From assembly GCA_030704615.1 (NCBI GenBank), contig CM060731.1, forward strand, positions 48,362,001-48,422,000: 60,000 nucleotides of DNA, written 5' to 3'. The notes beneath the pieces are model-generated. The model had not been told where the DNA came from. It was given only the letters and a program-made list of their open reading frames with translations, and ran no database searches. The translations under genes and the position numbers were made by a program. The DNA comes from Takakia lepidozioides (taxonomy: Eukaryota > Streptophyta > Takakiopsida > Takakiales > Takakiaceae). Of the stretch, positions 44,265 through 54,715 are shown piece after piece (the stretch's first letter is position 1; each line of letters begins with the position of its first letter).

Positions 44265-44738
44265 TATAGTAAATATACTATATAGTTTATGCTTGCTGTC
44301 TCCCTACGTAAGACCTTTAAATATGATTTCTTGAAATGCCGCAGGGAGCAGATTGTTCACATACTTTGGGCACGATGATTTTGTCTTATTCACCATCGCA
44401 AGGCAAAAGGTGTTAGCATTCAGCATCAGTCAACGCTCATGGAGGTGGCTTCCTTGTTGCTCCTTTCTGCGAGGCTTCGCACGCCGGTTCGCCACTTTTG
44501 CCTATGAGCCCTGCTTGGACGCTGCGGTCTAGCGTGATATCCTCCATCAGTTACAAGGCAACTGGAGCATCACAGCATTTACTGAGGATCTCCGGCGCGA
44601 TGGTGGGCAATTCTGTGGGAGTGTCTTGAACCAAGCCGATTAGGATAGGCCGCTGAAGTCGATACTCCCAGATGAGGATTTGCAATTTGCAGAACGATAC
44701 TTGGGGACAGCATTTTAGTACAAGGAGGGGAATTTTCA

Positions 44739-45485
44739 TTGTATAAAACGGCTGAGCTTGGGAACTTGAGTGGTGCAAACAATGATAGGAACAAAAAGAC
44801 TATTCTTGACAAATTACTAGAGAAACTGTGGAAACAAGAGAAAACTTTCTTCTTGTGTCGAAGACAGTTCACCACGGTGCTTGACACCTTCAAGTTCCAC
44901 ATAGTTGATATGGTGGTTTACAAAGCTGTGTTGTCTGTCTCTTTGCATAGAAATGTGGCAAGGAATCTGCAAAGAATCTGCAGGGACTTGCTGTGGACCA
45001 TGCAACCATGCAATGGACTTGTAGTGCCCACAATCAAATCCCAGCTCATACAGGTCAAAGTGATCATGGGTTGCCAACCCTTCCTTCCCACATTGCTTTT
45101 TAAGCTTTCTCTAGAAGCTGGCTATTTGCATGGTGTAGTATGCAATATGAATTCCCAGAAACAGTTGATATGTACAAGATTCATGCCTAGTAGTTTGACA
45201 ATTGAAAGAAGAAAACAAATATCACTTCCATTCTCGGTGTATAATGCTTCCAAGTACACTACCTTCCAAAGACATAAGAGTGGAGTAGAAAGATGGTTTA
45301 CAGACGTCAAGAAAAATCACTTTGTAATGAATTCTAACATATGTGTTGCAGTTACATCTATAGCATTTTACTGTGTGGACACATGGACTGCAACTTTTCA
45401 GTTCCTAAATATTACAACCACACTTCATCCACAGATGGATTTGAAGATAAGAACACAGAATGCCCATGCTACATACCTTTCATAA
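44739..45485 (+). CDS. Unrecognised ORF, 248 aa, inside the insertion
   Basis: An uninterrupted plus-strand frame of 248 codons that is Cys/Phe/Leu-rich, with no signal peptide or known motif. The opposite strand also has open frames here (44817-45077, 44579-44902). Because the element's genes read on the minus strand and the composition is AT-rich, a chance frame is quite possible. It is recorded for its length only. Confidence 0.15.
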   Translation: MYKTAELGNLSGANNDRNKKTILDKLLEKLWKQEKTFFLCRRQFTTVLDTFKFHIVDMVVYKAVLSVSLHRNVARNLQRICRDLLWTMQPCNGLVVPTIKSQLIQVKVIMGCQPFLPTLLFKLSLEAGYLHGVVCNMNSQKQLICTRFMPSSLTIERRKQISLPFSVYNASKYTTFQRHKSGVERWFTDVKKNHFVMNSNICVAVTSIAFYCVDTWTATFQFLNITTTLHPQMDLKIRTQNAHATYLS

Positions 45486-45979
45486 CCTGAATGCTTGGAC
45501 CCTACCATGCAGTTTCTATGCATTTGAATTGCCCCCTCATAGCTTGAATTTCTTGCTTGCCAACGAAAACACAAATACAACCTCATGCTCATGCAGCTAC
45601 ATTAGGGGTATAATGACATACAGTGACAGTGGTCTGAACTGTTGGAAGTAATTAAACATATCTAGAAGACTAAGAGTCTTGAAGGCCAAAGGCTTAGAAG
45701 TTTAAGACACTATCTTGTTTAACTCACCTTTGGAAGGTGAATGGCTAGAAGGTGGATGGTCACCATAGTGGAAGTGGAAGTGACCAAGTAGGACTTTCTA
45801 GAGACCTTCTTGTACAAGCTCGGGGGTGAAGCCACTAGTCGAAGTGTAAGAGTATGATGGTGGCTTCTATGGTTGGGAGGAGAGTTTTAGTTTTAGCTTT
45901 AGTCTAAGACTTTAGTTCTTGTTCATGTTCTTGCTCAATTCTAACATGAACAACCTTCTCTGAGAACTAAAGCAGTCAT

Positions 45980-46893
45980 TTAGAGCAAGCTTACAAGAAC
46001 ATAGAACAGGATTGTAAGGAGATGTTGAATGACGTCAGCAATGGATTTTACAACGGATGTGCCTGAAAACCCGTCACATTTCCAAGGAGAATACCCAACA
46101 GACTCCCCAATTATCTTGCTGTGTTTCAGTTCTTGGCTCCAACTGCTCAATTCGGCTGCAAGACAAAAGGACAGTATGATTATGTGATTCCAAGCCTCTC
46201 GGACTAAACTACAACTCACTGTCCCTCTTGCTGTCTGCCAGTACCTTGACACAGCTATTACCTTACTCTGCATAACATTCAATTCAATCAACAGTGGGGA
46301 GAGAGAGAGAGAGAGAGGAAAGAAAGAAAGAGACTTCATAATTTGACCCACAGGAAGTTGAAGGAGGTGATGGGACAAAAAGAAAGCAGCAAAACAAGAA
46401 GGAAGGTGGGGCCCTCCACAAGCAGCCCAAGATAACTTTTCATCAAGAGATTCGCAGTTGAAGGCATCTTGCAGAAAGAGAAAACTTTACATATTCATAG
46501 GAACTCAATGAGTTCATGGGGCAAATGAAAGAAAAGAGAAAATGACCATACCACTAGGGCCCTGTTGCGGTCTTGAAATCTAATACTACTGAGCCACTGG
46601 CGCCAATCCATCAGTTAAAGGGTGAGACCATACCTTACAGAAACGGAAGTCTGCTTCAGTGAGAGTGTAGTCATCATGGTGGAGCAGCTTGGGCTCCACC
46701 ATTGCCTTACTACAACATTGCCTGGCTCCCCTGATGAGAACACCCTTGAAAGCTTTACACAGCGACACCTATATTCAAACACACAATTGGGCATGTGGTT
46801 CAGTACATTCCAGATGTCATGAGGAATAACCCCTTGAAATGTATATAGTGGTGCCATACAAGCCCCACAAGCTTTGCTCTCCTGGTGCTATGC
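45980..46893 (-). other. Anonymous part of the insertion, possibly captured exon pieces
   Basis: Two minus-strand stretches look exon-like: one ending TEADFRFCK before GTATGG (46625-46740), and one after a CTTGCAG-like acceptor reading LSSWSQELKHSKIIGESVG (about 46150-46060). I recognise neither, and joining them is speculative. A (GA)n run lies between. Confidence 0.25.
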
Positions 46894-49305
46894 CTAAAAC
46901 GTGGCAACAAAAGTGGCAAACAAAACGTGGCAAAGTGGACTTACTTGTTCCTCACTAGCTTCATCCTCCTCTTCATCTTCAAGAGTATGATCTACTTCAT
47001 CTTCAACCACATGGAGATTTTCACATTCTTCTTCAGATTCTATTGAAATCTCATTAGGTGTCTTGTCAGTAGATTGGAAACTTGTTTCTTGATTGGGTTC
47101 TTCTCCCACTCTTGGAAAAGCTATACTTGCTTCATCAAAGACAACATCCCTACTATGAAAGACAGTCTTTGTTTTTTCCTTAAGCAGTTTATATCCCTTA
47201 ACTCCTTCAGTGTAGCCTACGAAAATGCAGGCTTCACTTTTTGAATCCAGTTTCTGTCTCTTCTCTTTTGGGATATGAGCATAGGCTCGACACCCAAACA
47301 CCTTACAGTGCGATACACTTGGCTTCACACCTGTCCACACTTCTTCTGGAGTCATTCCCGAGACTGCTCTTGTAGGCGTTCTATTTTGAAGGTAGGTTGC
47401 AATTCCCACTGCTTCCGCCCAAAAATAATTAGACAGGTTAGCCTGCTTGAGCATGCTCCTAGCACACTCTTGTAGAGACCTATTCTTCCGCTCCGCAACA
47501 CCGTTTTGTTCAGGTGTATAGGGAACCGTTAATTGTCTCACTATTCCGTTATCTTTACAGAATTGGTTGAAGGCATTAAAATGTATTCCCCTCCATTATC
47601 TGACCTCAGAGTTTTGAGGGTTTTCCCTGTCTGTTTCTCTGTAAGAACTTTGTATTCTTTAAATTTATCTAGTACTTGGTTTTTCTGCTTCAGAAAATTG
47701 ACTGTTGTTCTTCTTGAAACATCGTCGATGAAGGTGACAAAGTAGGTGGCTCCACCGAGCAACTTTGTCTGCATAGGGCCGCACACGTCTGAGTGCACAA
47801 CCTCCAACAGACTATTTGCACGTTGACCTCCATCTTTTGGGAGTTTTTGTCGGTGTTCTTTTCCTTCTATTCAACCCTTACATAGACTGGTCTGTTCTAC
47901 TTCCTTTAATGAGAGCCCTTCCACTAGGTGTAGGTCTTTCAACTGTTTCAGTTTCTCAGTGCTAAGATGTTCTAGCCTTCTATGCCATAGTTATGTTTCT
48001 GACATAGTCCTCTCGGATTGTGTAGCAAGAGCTCTCTTAACTGTACAAAATCTCTGTAACTTGTATAGATCATTTTCCAGTATGGCACTTGCCACCACAT
48101 TCCTTTGCTCATCTGAAATGAGACATTGACTATTGTGGAATAACCCCTTATAACCAGCTATGACAATCTTTCTCACAGAAAGGAGGTTTTTAGTTAGGGA
48201 GGGAACATGCAAGACATCTTCTATCTCTCTCATCTCACCCTGGTCTATCATAACTGACACAGTGCCCTCTCCACTAATAGGATGTTTACTGTCGTCACCT
48301 AATAACACATATTGAGTAGGAAAAATCGTTTTGTATGTTAGAAAATTATCTCTGTCCAGGGTCATATGCTGTGATGCCCCAGAGTCTACATACCATATGT
48401 CACTTTGACCAGAAGAAGCTGAAATGGAGACTACAAATAACACAGCACCGTCTTTCCTAGCCATTTTTCTAGTAGCTAGAGTTGCTTGTGAAGTACTATC
48501 ACCATTTTGCTTTTCCTCCGCCATTCGTTTTCTGCAGTTCTTGATCATATGACCAGGTTGCTTACAATAAAAGCATTTTATTTTAGACTTCTTCTTATAT
48601 CCAGACTCACTAGATTCTCCTACCTCTTTTTTTAGGAGACTTCTAAGACTTCTTCTTATTACCAAACTTTCCATAGAATAATGCCTTATCTACTCCTGTA
48701 GATGTTTGGCATTTTCTTCTTATTTCCTCTTTAAGTAATAGCCCTATGACATTATCCACCTATAGGTTGTTTTGCCCTGTTAGTGACACTACAAACCCGT
48801 CATAAGACTCTGGTAATGACCCAAGCAACACTACTGCTGCATGCTCATTTGAAACCTTAGTTCCTACTGCTTCTAGTTGTCTTCTCAAGACATTGAAGGA
48901 ACTCAAGTGTAACTCTACTCTCTCTACATTCATTTTTAGACTATAAAAACGAGTAGCAGCAAACACATTTGACGTGACATCTTTAGTCTCAAATATTGTG
49001 GCCAACTTGTCCCAGATCGCCATTGCGGTGGAAGCACTAGTTACTAAGTGCATTTGATTATCTCTCAGAATTGTTATAAGACTTGCTCTAGCCCTTTGAT
49101 CTTCCCTGTCCCATGCAGGTTGACCATTGGTTGTGGTTGGCCTCACTAAAGTGCCATCAACTACTGACCACAAGTCCTTGTCTAGGAGGATCATCTCCAT
49201 TCTAAATTTCCAAGTATGATAATTAGTCCCATCAAATCTATCCTCCACTCTAGCATCTTTCCATGGTTCCCTGAACGTGATGACGTCATGAGAGCCTACT
49301 CTCAC
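46894..49305 (-). pseudogene. Copia gag, protease and integrase remnant
   Basis: Minus strand. Gag at 49305-48760 (WKFRMEMILLDKDLWSVVDG, IWDKLATIFE); CCHC knuckle CFYCKQPGHMIKNC (about 48590); protease WYVDSGASQHMT (about 48390); integrase with SDVCGPM, LRSDNGGEY and NGVAERKNRSLQECARSML (47807-47400) carrying the D-D-E residues; then WAEAVGIATYLQNRTPTRA and the Copia integrase C-terminal region to 46894. Stops or frameshifts fall near 48715, 47990, 47865 and 47541. RT and RNase H are absent. The family differs from the Copia of the duplicated segment (different gag and LTR). Confidence 0.92.
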
Positions 49306-49380
49306 TAATTACCTAGATGGATTCTCTCTCCACTCATATGGTCCTAAGACCATCTCTCTCTCTCCTTCAGATCTAAGCTG

Positions 49381-49392
49381 GCTCTGATACCA
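49381..49392 (-). other. Primer-binding site of the inserted Copia element
   Basis: TGGTATCAGAGC on the minus strand, the standard plant Copia PBS (initiator Met-tRNA), directly inside the LTR. Confidence 0.85.
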
Positions 49393-49661
49393 TATAGTAA
49401 ATAACAAAGAGAATTTTTATTAGACAGTGGAGCTCTCCTCCCAACCATAGAAGCCTTATGATCAAGAACAAGATGATCGGCTTCTCCCCCGAGCTCAAAG
49501 TTTACACAGTGCAAGAGGTTCACCTCTTGAGATCTCAAACACACCTGTTTAGATCTATATGTTCAAATCTAGAACGAAGAGTCTTAACTGTTCAGACCTC
49601 CTAGATGCTACTAACTAATAGTAACACCTAATCTGAGTATAGACTAACTACTTCTTCTACA
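49393..49661 (-). mobile_element. 5' LTR of the inserted Copia element
   Basis: On the minus strand it starts TGTAGAAGAAGTAG and ends TTATTTACTATA just before the PBS, 269 bp. The ...TA end is not the canonical ...CA. A related sequence (GCTCGGGGG-GAAGCC ... GGCTTCTATGGTTGGGAGG) lies at about 45805-45885 in the opposite orientation. Confidence 0.75.
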
Positions 49662-50030
49662 CTCTAGCCCTCGAATCCACGTCCTGATTGTCATATGCTG
49701 TATTACAGAGAAGCAGCAGTAAGAGACATGCAGGTTACGAAGAGATCATGGATATTCATGCATAATCGAATCCATGAGGAAGCTGCTGTGATCTAGGCAT
49801 AAATTGTTAGGGCCCCTAAACTTTTTCACCTCAGATTTGCATTATATACGCTTTATCATGTTTGGCGTTTTCAAGACAGTTTACTTCAATCGCTCTAAGT
49901 CAATTGAAAAATACATTCTAGACACTGATCATCCATACACATAAGATACCGCCCTTGCAAGCTTATGTAGTTGTAACTTTTACTTTGAATTTTGAGTCAC
50001 TACGATGTGGTGTCTAAGATGTAATTAGTG

Positions 50031-51668
50031 TTAACGTAGAGTGAAAGCTACGTATGTACAGATTTCATCATGTGCCTCAGTTGTGATATGTGGTGTCGCC
50101 TGCCTAGTGTATCTGTCTAGTTGCTGATGATACGGACTACATGGAGCTGCACCACCACCTTGTATGGAATTTGAATAGAGCTGGCGCTTCGGTGGGCCCC
50201 GGTTCCCTGGACGAGAAGTTGGATGTCCGATCTCAAGTGTCCTTGGATTGCGATATAAATATGGAGTACCCAACTGAACATTTGAGCACACTGGATGTTG
50301 AGAGCGATCATCGCCATGGAGGCAAAAGCGTAGTGACGCATACATTGTACAAGCTGCATGCTGAACAATATCCTCAATGGGTTGACATTGTGGCACCGGT
50401 GGCCTTATTGGACCATTCCGCCGTGGCTGATGTTGCCGTTGCAGAGGCGCAGGGTGTCCTGTCGGTGTGGGATGTCCACCAAGAAGAGATGTCTGTCCCA
50501 GAGATGAGAGTTGGAAAGAAGATCTCATGTAATGACCATATGGCTCAGGAAGTGCGTGGCACTTAGCTCCAATCTCCAAGACGCTAGGAAATTGTTGATT
50601 CGCCACCAAATCACTGGTTTCTGCAGATTGACATCGTTACTCGCCCTGGTCAAGAGTTGGGATGTCGGAGGGAGTTTTTGACCATTGAAGTATCTAGTTA
50701 GTCACATACAACTTAACTGTGACCATCTTGTGTGCAATGATACGCCACACCTGGATTTAAAAGTGTCATCTCTCTAGGCCAATAGTTGGAACAAACTATG
50801 ATCGAGTAAGATGTCTCTATCTAGAGACAGACGGTTTAACCATAAATCACAAATCGAACATCATGATAATCTGGGATATATAGCATGTGACGACGAAGTT
50901 GTGATATTTCAGGGGGTCACTTGATTTACCATAAAGCAATCTCAACGATCTGCCCGTATTCTGAAGATCTCTGAGTTTCGCTTGATTGAACGTCATGAGC
51001 CGGCAATAGAAAACGTCTGACAACATATTGAAGTAGTAGTCGTCCTGAATTTGAACCAGTGCGCATTCAGTGTCTAAAAATCCATGTTTCTCATGAACTA
51101 CACTTCTTCAGGACTCGGTGCTAGCAAAAATCCATGCGACTAGAAAACTGATGAAGTCATTTAAGTATTTGCATTTGAGCTTGACCAAGCCAGGTATCAT
51201 GGACCATTCAGTCTGCTGTGCAAAAGTTCATGGAATTGAGAGGGAGGAAAAGAGGGAAAATATATACAGGATTGGCAGCTTGCAGCCAGACCCCTTCCTC
51301 GCATCCAAGAGCTGTGAGTAAAAGCTCAGGGAAATTCAAATGTCCAAGCTCACGAGCGTCGTCAGGCGTCATCCCTTCCATCCTGCAGGGAAATAATTAA
51401 CATTAACTTTATCATATCATGGGGACCATAGGACTACAGTACAAAGAGTTGAAGTAGACTACCTCTGTGCTAGCACCCCCATCAAACCCAAAACCCAATC
51501 TCCACTAGGGCTACAGCTTGTATTAGGAATGTCTAATACTTACAGTCCCACCAAGCACAGACCACGGAAAACTGTCTTGGAGCCAAGCAGTCCCTCATTG
51601 AGAGCAGTTCTCCAATCACCCTGGGCCGGAAGAACAAAGCCATAACAGCGCCAGGAGTCGCAGGCCAT
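50031..51668 (-). CDS. Unrecognised four-exon gene X, copy 3 (about 314 aa)
   Basis: Exons at 51544-51668 (125 bp), 51268-51382 (115 bp, one codon longer than copy 1), 50930-51044 (115 bp) and 50031-50620 (590 bp). All splice sites and phases match copies 1 and 2. The reading frame is open throughout despite many substitutions, and every length change in exons is a multiple of three, while introns vary freely. Conserved blocks include WRCYGFV, FRGLCLVGLMEG, LGCEEGVWLQA, DDYYFNMLSDV, LQNTGRSLRLLYG, ALPEPYGHYMRSSFQ and RPPVPQCQ. The C-terminus differs, ending TYVAFTLR. This pattern suggests past or present selection on a protein. No known family is recognised. Confidence 0.6.
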
Positions 51669-51788
51669 TGCAAGAATCTAATGTTCTACAGCGCCAGAGG
51701 CAACAAAAGTGACTTAATTAAGACAAGAAACACAAAGCTCCGGGGACTGACGTTGCAAGGTGCGCCATGCCTTGCTCACCACTTGTGT

Positions 51789-51920
51789 CTACTTTGTGTT
51801 TTTAAATAGTCCTTCCCCAGACCTCCTCGAGAGTACTTACGCCGAAGGAGGTTTCTGCTTTGTGTTCAAGAATAGTCCTCCCCCAGACCTCCTCTCGATA
51901 CTAGTTATGCCGAAGAGGGC
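51789..51920. repeat. Tandemly duplicated core promoter of gene X copy 3
   Basis: Two units of 66 bp start at 51789 and 51855 (CTACTTTGTG / CTGCTTTGTG), each holding the conserved AGTCC-TCCCCAGACCTCCT block. Only the first keeps the TTTAAATAG (TATA-like on the minus strand); the second has CAAGAATAG. Confidence 0.75.
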
Positions 51921-52229
51921 TTGTCTCGTAGATAGAGATCGATCTGGGTGATCTCGATCCACACTGTTGGAACCGCCTAAATCAAACAAGATACCCCAGT
52001 TGTAGAATCTGTTGTAAGAGAAAACCTCCAGAGCAGCGGCACTAATCAGACTCAGGAAATTATTTCAAGCAATCCTGGACTGGGGACATGAGACAACTCT
52101 CCGGCCCTGGATGGGTACAGGTTTCAAAGTATATTCTTTAAACGTTCATCATGCCGTAACCCTTGGAGTCTGAGCGGCATCTTTGCTGGCCCAATACTTA
52201 GAAAGAACATTGAGTACAGATAATATGTA

Positions 52230-52280
52230 TGGATCCCCCTATATCTCTTAGAGGTATGTATCTCTAAGAGATTGGGGGCA
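52230..52280. repeat. Small inverted repeat in gene X copy 3 flank
   Basis: CCCCCTATATCTCTTAGAG is followed after 7 bases by TCTCTAAGAGATTGGGGG. Copies 1 and 2 have only one half of this at the same place, so the arm was duplicated in copy 3. Confidence 0.6.
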
Positions 52281-53048
52281 GCGAAAAGAAAATCGGTTTT
52301 AGCGATCGGGCCTCTTGAAAAGATCCCCTGTGAGAACCTTGTTAAAGATGCCATATCTCGTTTTTATGTATGCAGCGAATATGTTACAACCGGAGCTTGC
52401 AAATGAAGAATATTTTGTGACTGATTGTGGTTAGTAATCGTAGTGTGCACTTGTTTCCTCTCGTCACCGAGTATTTTCTCCCTGTCATTGCATGGATCAA
52501 CAGTGCTTGGCTATGCATGAGAGCCGCATGGGGGAAGGGATTGTGTTGCTCACTAAGATAAACTAGCACTCCAATGAAACCAGCTACTCATACTGTGGCA
52601 ACCAGCTCACTCTCACAAGTCGAACATGGCAAGCCTTTAGCTAAATTGATGGACAGGTCAGTAGGTCTATACTGAATGGCGGATAGAAGCAAAAAGGTGC
52701 TCTAGATCAATCAGTCTCTCTTGCTGCATTTAATCCAATATGTACCCCCAATCGTTTGAAAGTGAAAATTAACCAAGTTAGTGCTGGTCAGGCACAGTGG
52801 TCTCATTTGGTGAGCCATGCTTCGAGGCTGTAACATTTGTGACTGCACAACTACCAGTCTTTGTTCAGGAAAGAATATTAGTGGAACACACTTGTAAGAA
52901 GATCTTAGCATACAGATTTTTCTGTAGAATATGTTAACCTTTCGATTGGAATATGCCATGGTTTATACTAAGTTCGTGATTACTTGCTCGGGAAGTACGG
53001 AGTAGTGAACAAGGTGTTCTCGTAGAGATCAACGGAGTGAGCACGAGT

Positions 53049-53056
53049 ATATAATG
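53049..53056 (+). promoter_or_regulatory. Possible TATA box of the TPST-like gene
   Basis: TATATAAT lies about 175 nt upstream of the ATG at 53229 on the same strand. No other promoter element is evident. Confidence 0.4.
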
Positions 53057-53228
53057 CATGGAGATAAGCTTGCTGAAGGGGGAAAAGTGCTCAGTGTGTG
53101 CCTTATGATGTGACATGTAGTTCGTACGTTCTCTGTTTTGTTTTCTAGTTGTTTTACTACTCCGTTTTTTGGCCTGCTCATTGTGCTGCAATCGCCGAAG
53201 CTGTGAGGCTGCAAAGTGGAAGGAATAG

Positions 53229-54715
53229 ATGGCCGTCAGCACGATGCGCAGATCCTTACGAGTACTGGGAATAGTTTCGGTTATACAATTTTGGTTTGCT
53301 GAAGTAGCCTTAGTTACAGCAACACAACTTGACAATGCGGCTTGTGAGGCAACGGTGCAAACGTGGTCTCAAATGGAGACAAAAAATGTGGAGGCGGATT
53401 TGGCTCAGCAAGAATCTCATCACCGATTGGAGATGCGAAACTTGTTGTTCTTACTGCATGTTCCTAGAACATATAGCGATTGCTTACTCCATCAAATGGT
53501 CGGTCCGAAGCACTGGTGTAACAGCTCTTATGATGAGCTGCGCATTGATCTCAGCCAACCCAATTGCGGATTTTTGGCAACGCACCATGATTATAGCATC
53601 TTGAGCAAATTGCCTTCCCACAAGGTATCGGTGGTGACCAACATGCGTCATCCGCTACACCGCGTTGTAAGTGCGTACGAATTTGCAGTGGAAGTGGCAT
53701 CACGCGTTTTGAGCGATCCAAAGCTAATCACAACGACAACCAAAATCTGGCCCTGGAAGTATCTAGTCCCTCTGCTGCATCAGGACCTATTCGACCGTCG
53801 CGAGGCAAGGATGGGCGCAGTAAAGGTTCCTTCATCAGATCTCTCCTATGATGCACCATCGCTTGTCATGCCCCTGAAGGACTTTATCCATCACCCCATG
53901 TCTCAGGATTTAGTACACAATGGTGCGACATTCCAGTTGGCAGGACTCACGAATAACTCGTTCCCAGAAGGTGCAGAGACTCTTAGAAACTGTGTTGGAC
54001 ACCATCCTCAGCTGGGTCGTCATATACTGAAGGTTGCCATGAGGAGGTTGGATGCGATGTTGTTTGTGGCACTAACGGAAAGGCATCAGGAATCCGCTAC
54101 CATGTTTGCTCGTGCCATGGCTGATCAAGGCTCGATTATACTGCAACCGACATCGGTGTATGACAAGTCGCGGTTGCAAGATTTCCAGGACACAAAAAAT
54201 GGGAGTGCAGAGGAGATTAACTCAGATCTCACAGTTCTAAAGGAACAGCAGGTACAAGAGCTGCTCAAGAAATATATCGCATGCACTAGCTGTAAGCAGC
54301 GAGCCCAAAACCTTCTCCGCGCTAAACCTTTTCAAGCCCTTGCTTCTGTCAACTTCTCCAGCGAGCAGCGAAAGCGCCTACAAGAGCAGTTGGTGGAGGA
54401 AATCTTGGCACTCAACAGTTTGGATGTGGAGCTTTATGCCCAGGCACAATCTCTCTTTGCCGCACAAAAGCAGCATTTTCTGACGGCCTCGATGCCAGAT
54501 GTAAGAGGTCGACACTCTGCCAGCCAGTCGAAAACATTCGGCCAAGACGCAATGGGGATCCGTGGAAGATTGGGCCCGGCTGGTTGGTATTTCTTATTGG
54601 GCTCACAGTGACGTTTAACCTTAGATTTCTTTGTCTTCGACGAAATTCTCCAAGCGCTGGATTGAAGCTATCGAAGGATGCTCATCGCCTACCAGGCTGT
54701 AGAGCAGGATTGTAA
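53229..54715 (+). CDS. TPST: Plant tyrosylprotein sulfotransferase-like protein (TPST)
   Basis: Plant TPSTs are Golgi type I membrane enzymes that transfer sulfate from PAPS to tyrosines of peptide hormones such as PSK and RGF. Visible are an N-terminal hydrophobic signal segment (residues about 9-31), a 5'-phosphosulfate-binding-like loop LLHVPRT (75-81), a 3'-phosphate-binding-like RHPLHRVVSAYEF (140-152), and several cysteines as in the family. The uninterrupted frame ends at 54611 after 460 codons without a membrane anchor. Removing a GTAAGA...GGAAG segment, 54501-54568 (68 bp, phase 0), joins to IGPGWLVFLIGLTVTF and a basic tail ending at 54715, which restores the expected C-terminal membrane segment. 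The 68-bp segment could instead hide a frameshift. Otherwise it is intron-poor compared with the Arabidopsis gene. Confidence 0.82.

Larger units (their letters stand above)
44265..49661 (-). mobile_element. Retroelement-like insertion of about 5.4 kb splitting the third copy
   Basis: The third copy reads ...GGCTCTA, then 5397 bp, then CTCTAGCCCTCG. The CTCTA at 44260-44264 and 49662-49666 fits a 5-bp target duplication, since copies 1 and 2 have only one (GCTCTAGCCCTCG). The minus-strand start (TGTAGAAGAAG) is an LTR start. The left end shares TATAGTAAATA with the inner end of that LTR, but the rest of a 3' LTR is missing. The inside is a mosaic: Copia gag to integrase at 46894-49305, an LTR-like piece in the opposite orientation near 45780-45890, and anonymous DNA. 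Confidence 0.65.
49667..52780. repeat. Third, diverged copy of the duplicated segment (right part)
   Basis: Matches about 3290-6215 of copy 1 with much higher divergence than between copies 1 and 2. It contains gene X copy 3 and its upstream flank and fades out at about 52780. The PAL and Copia parts of the long duplication are not present, so this duplication is older or involved only gene X. Confidence 0.9.
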
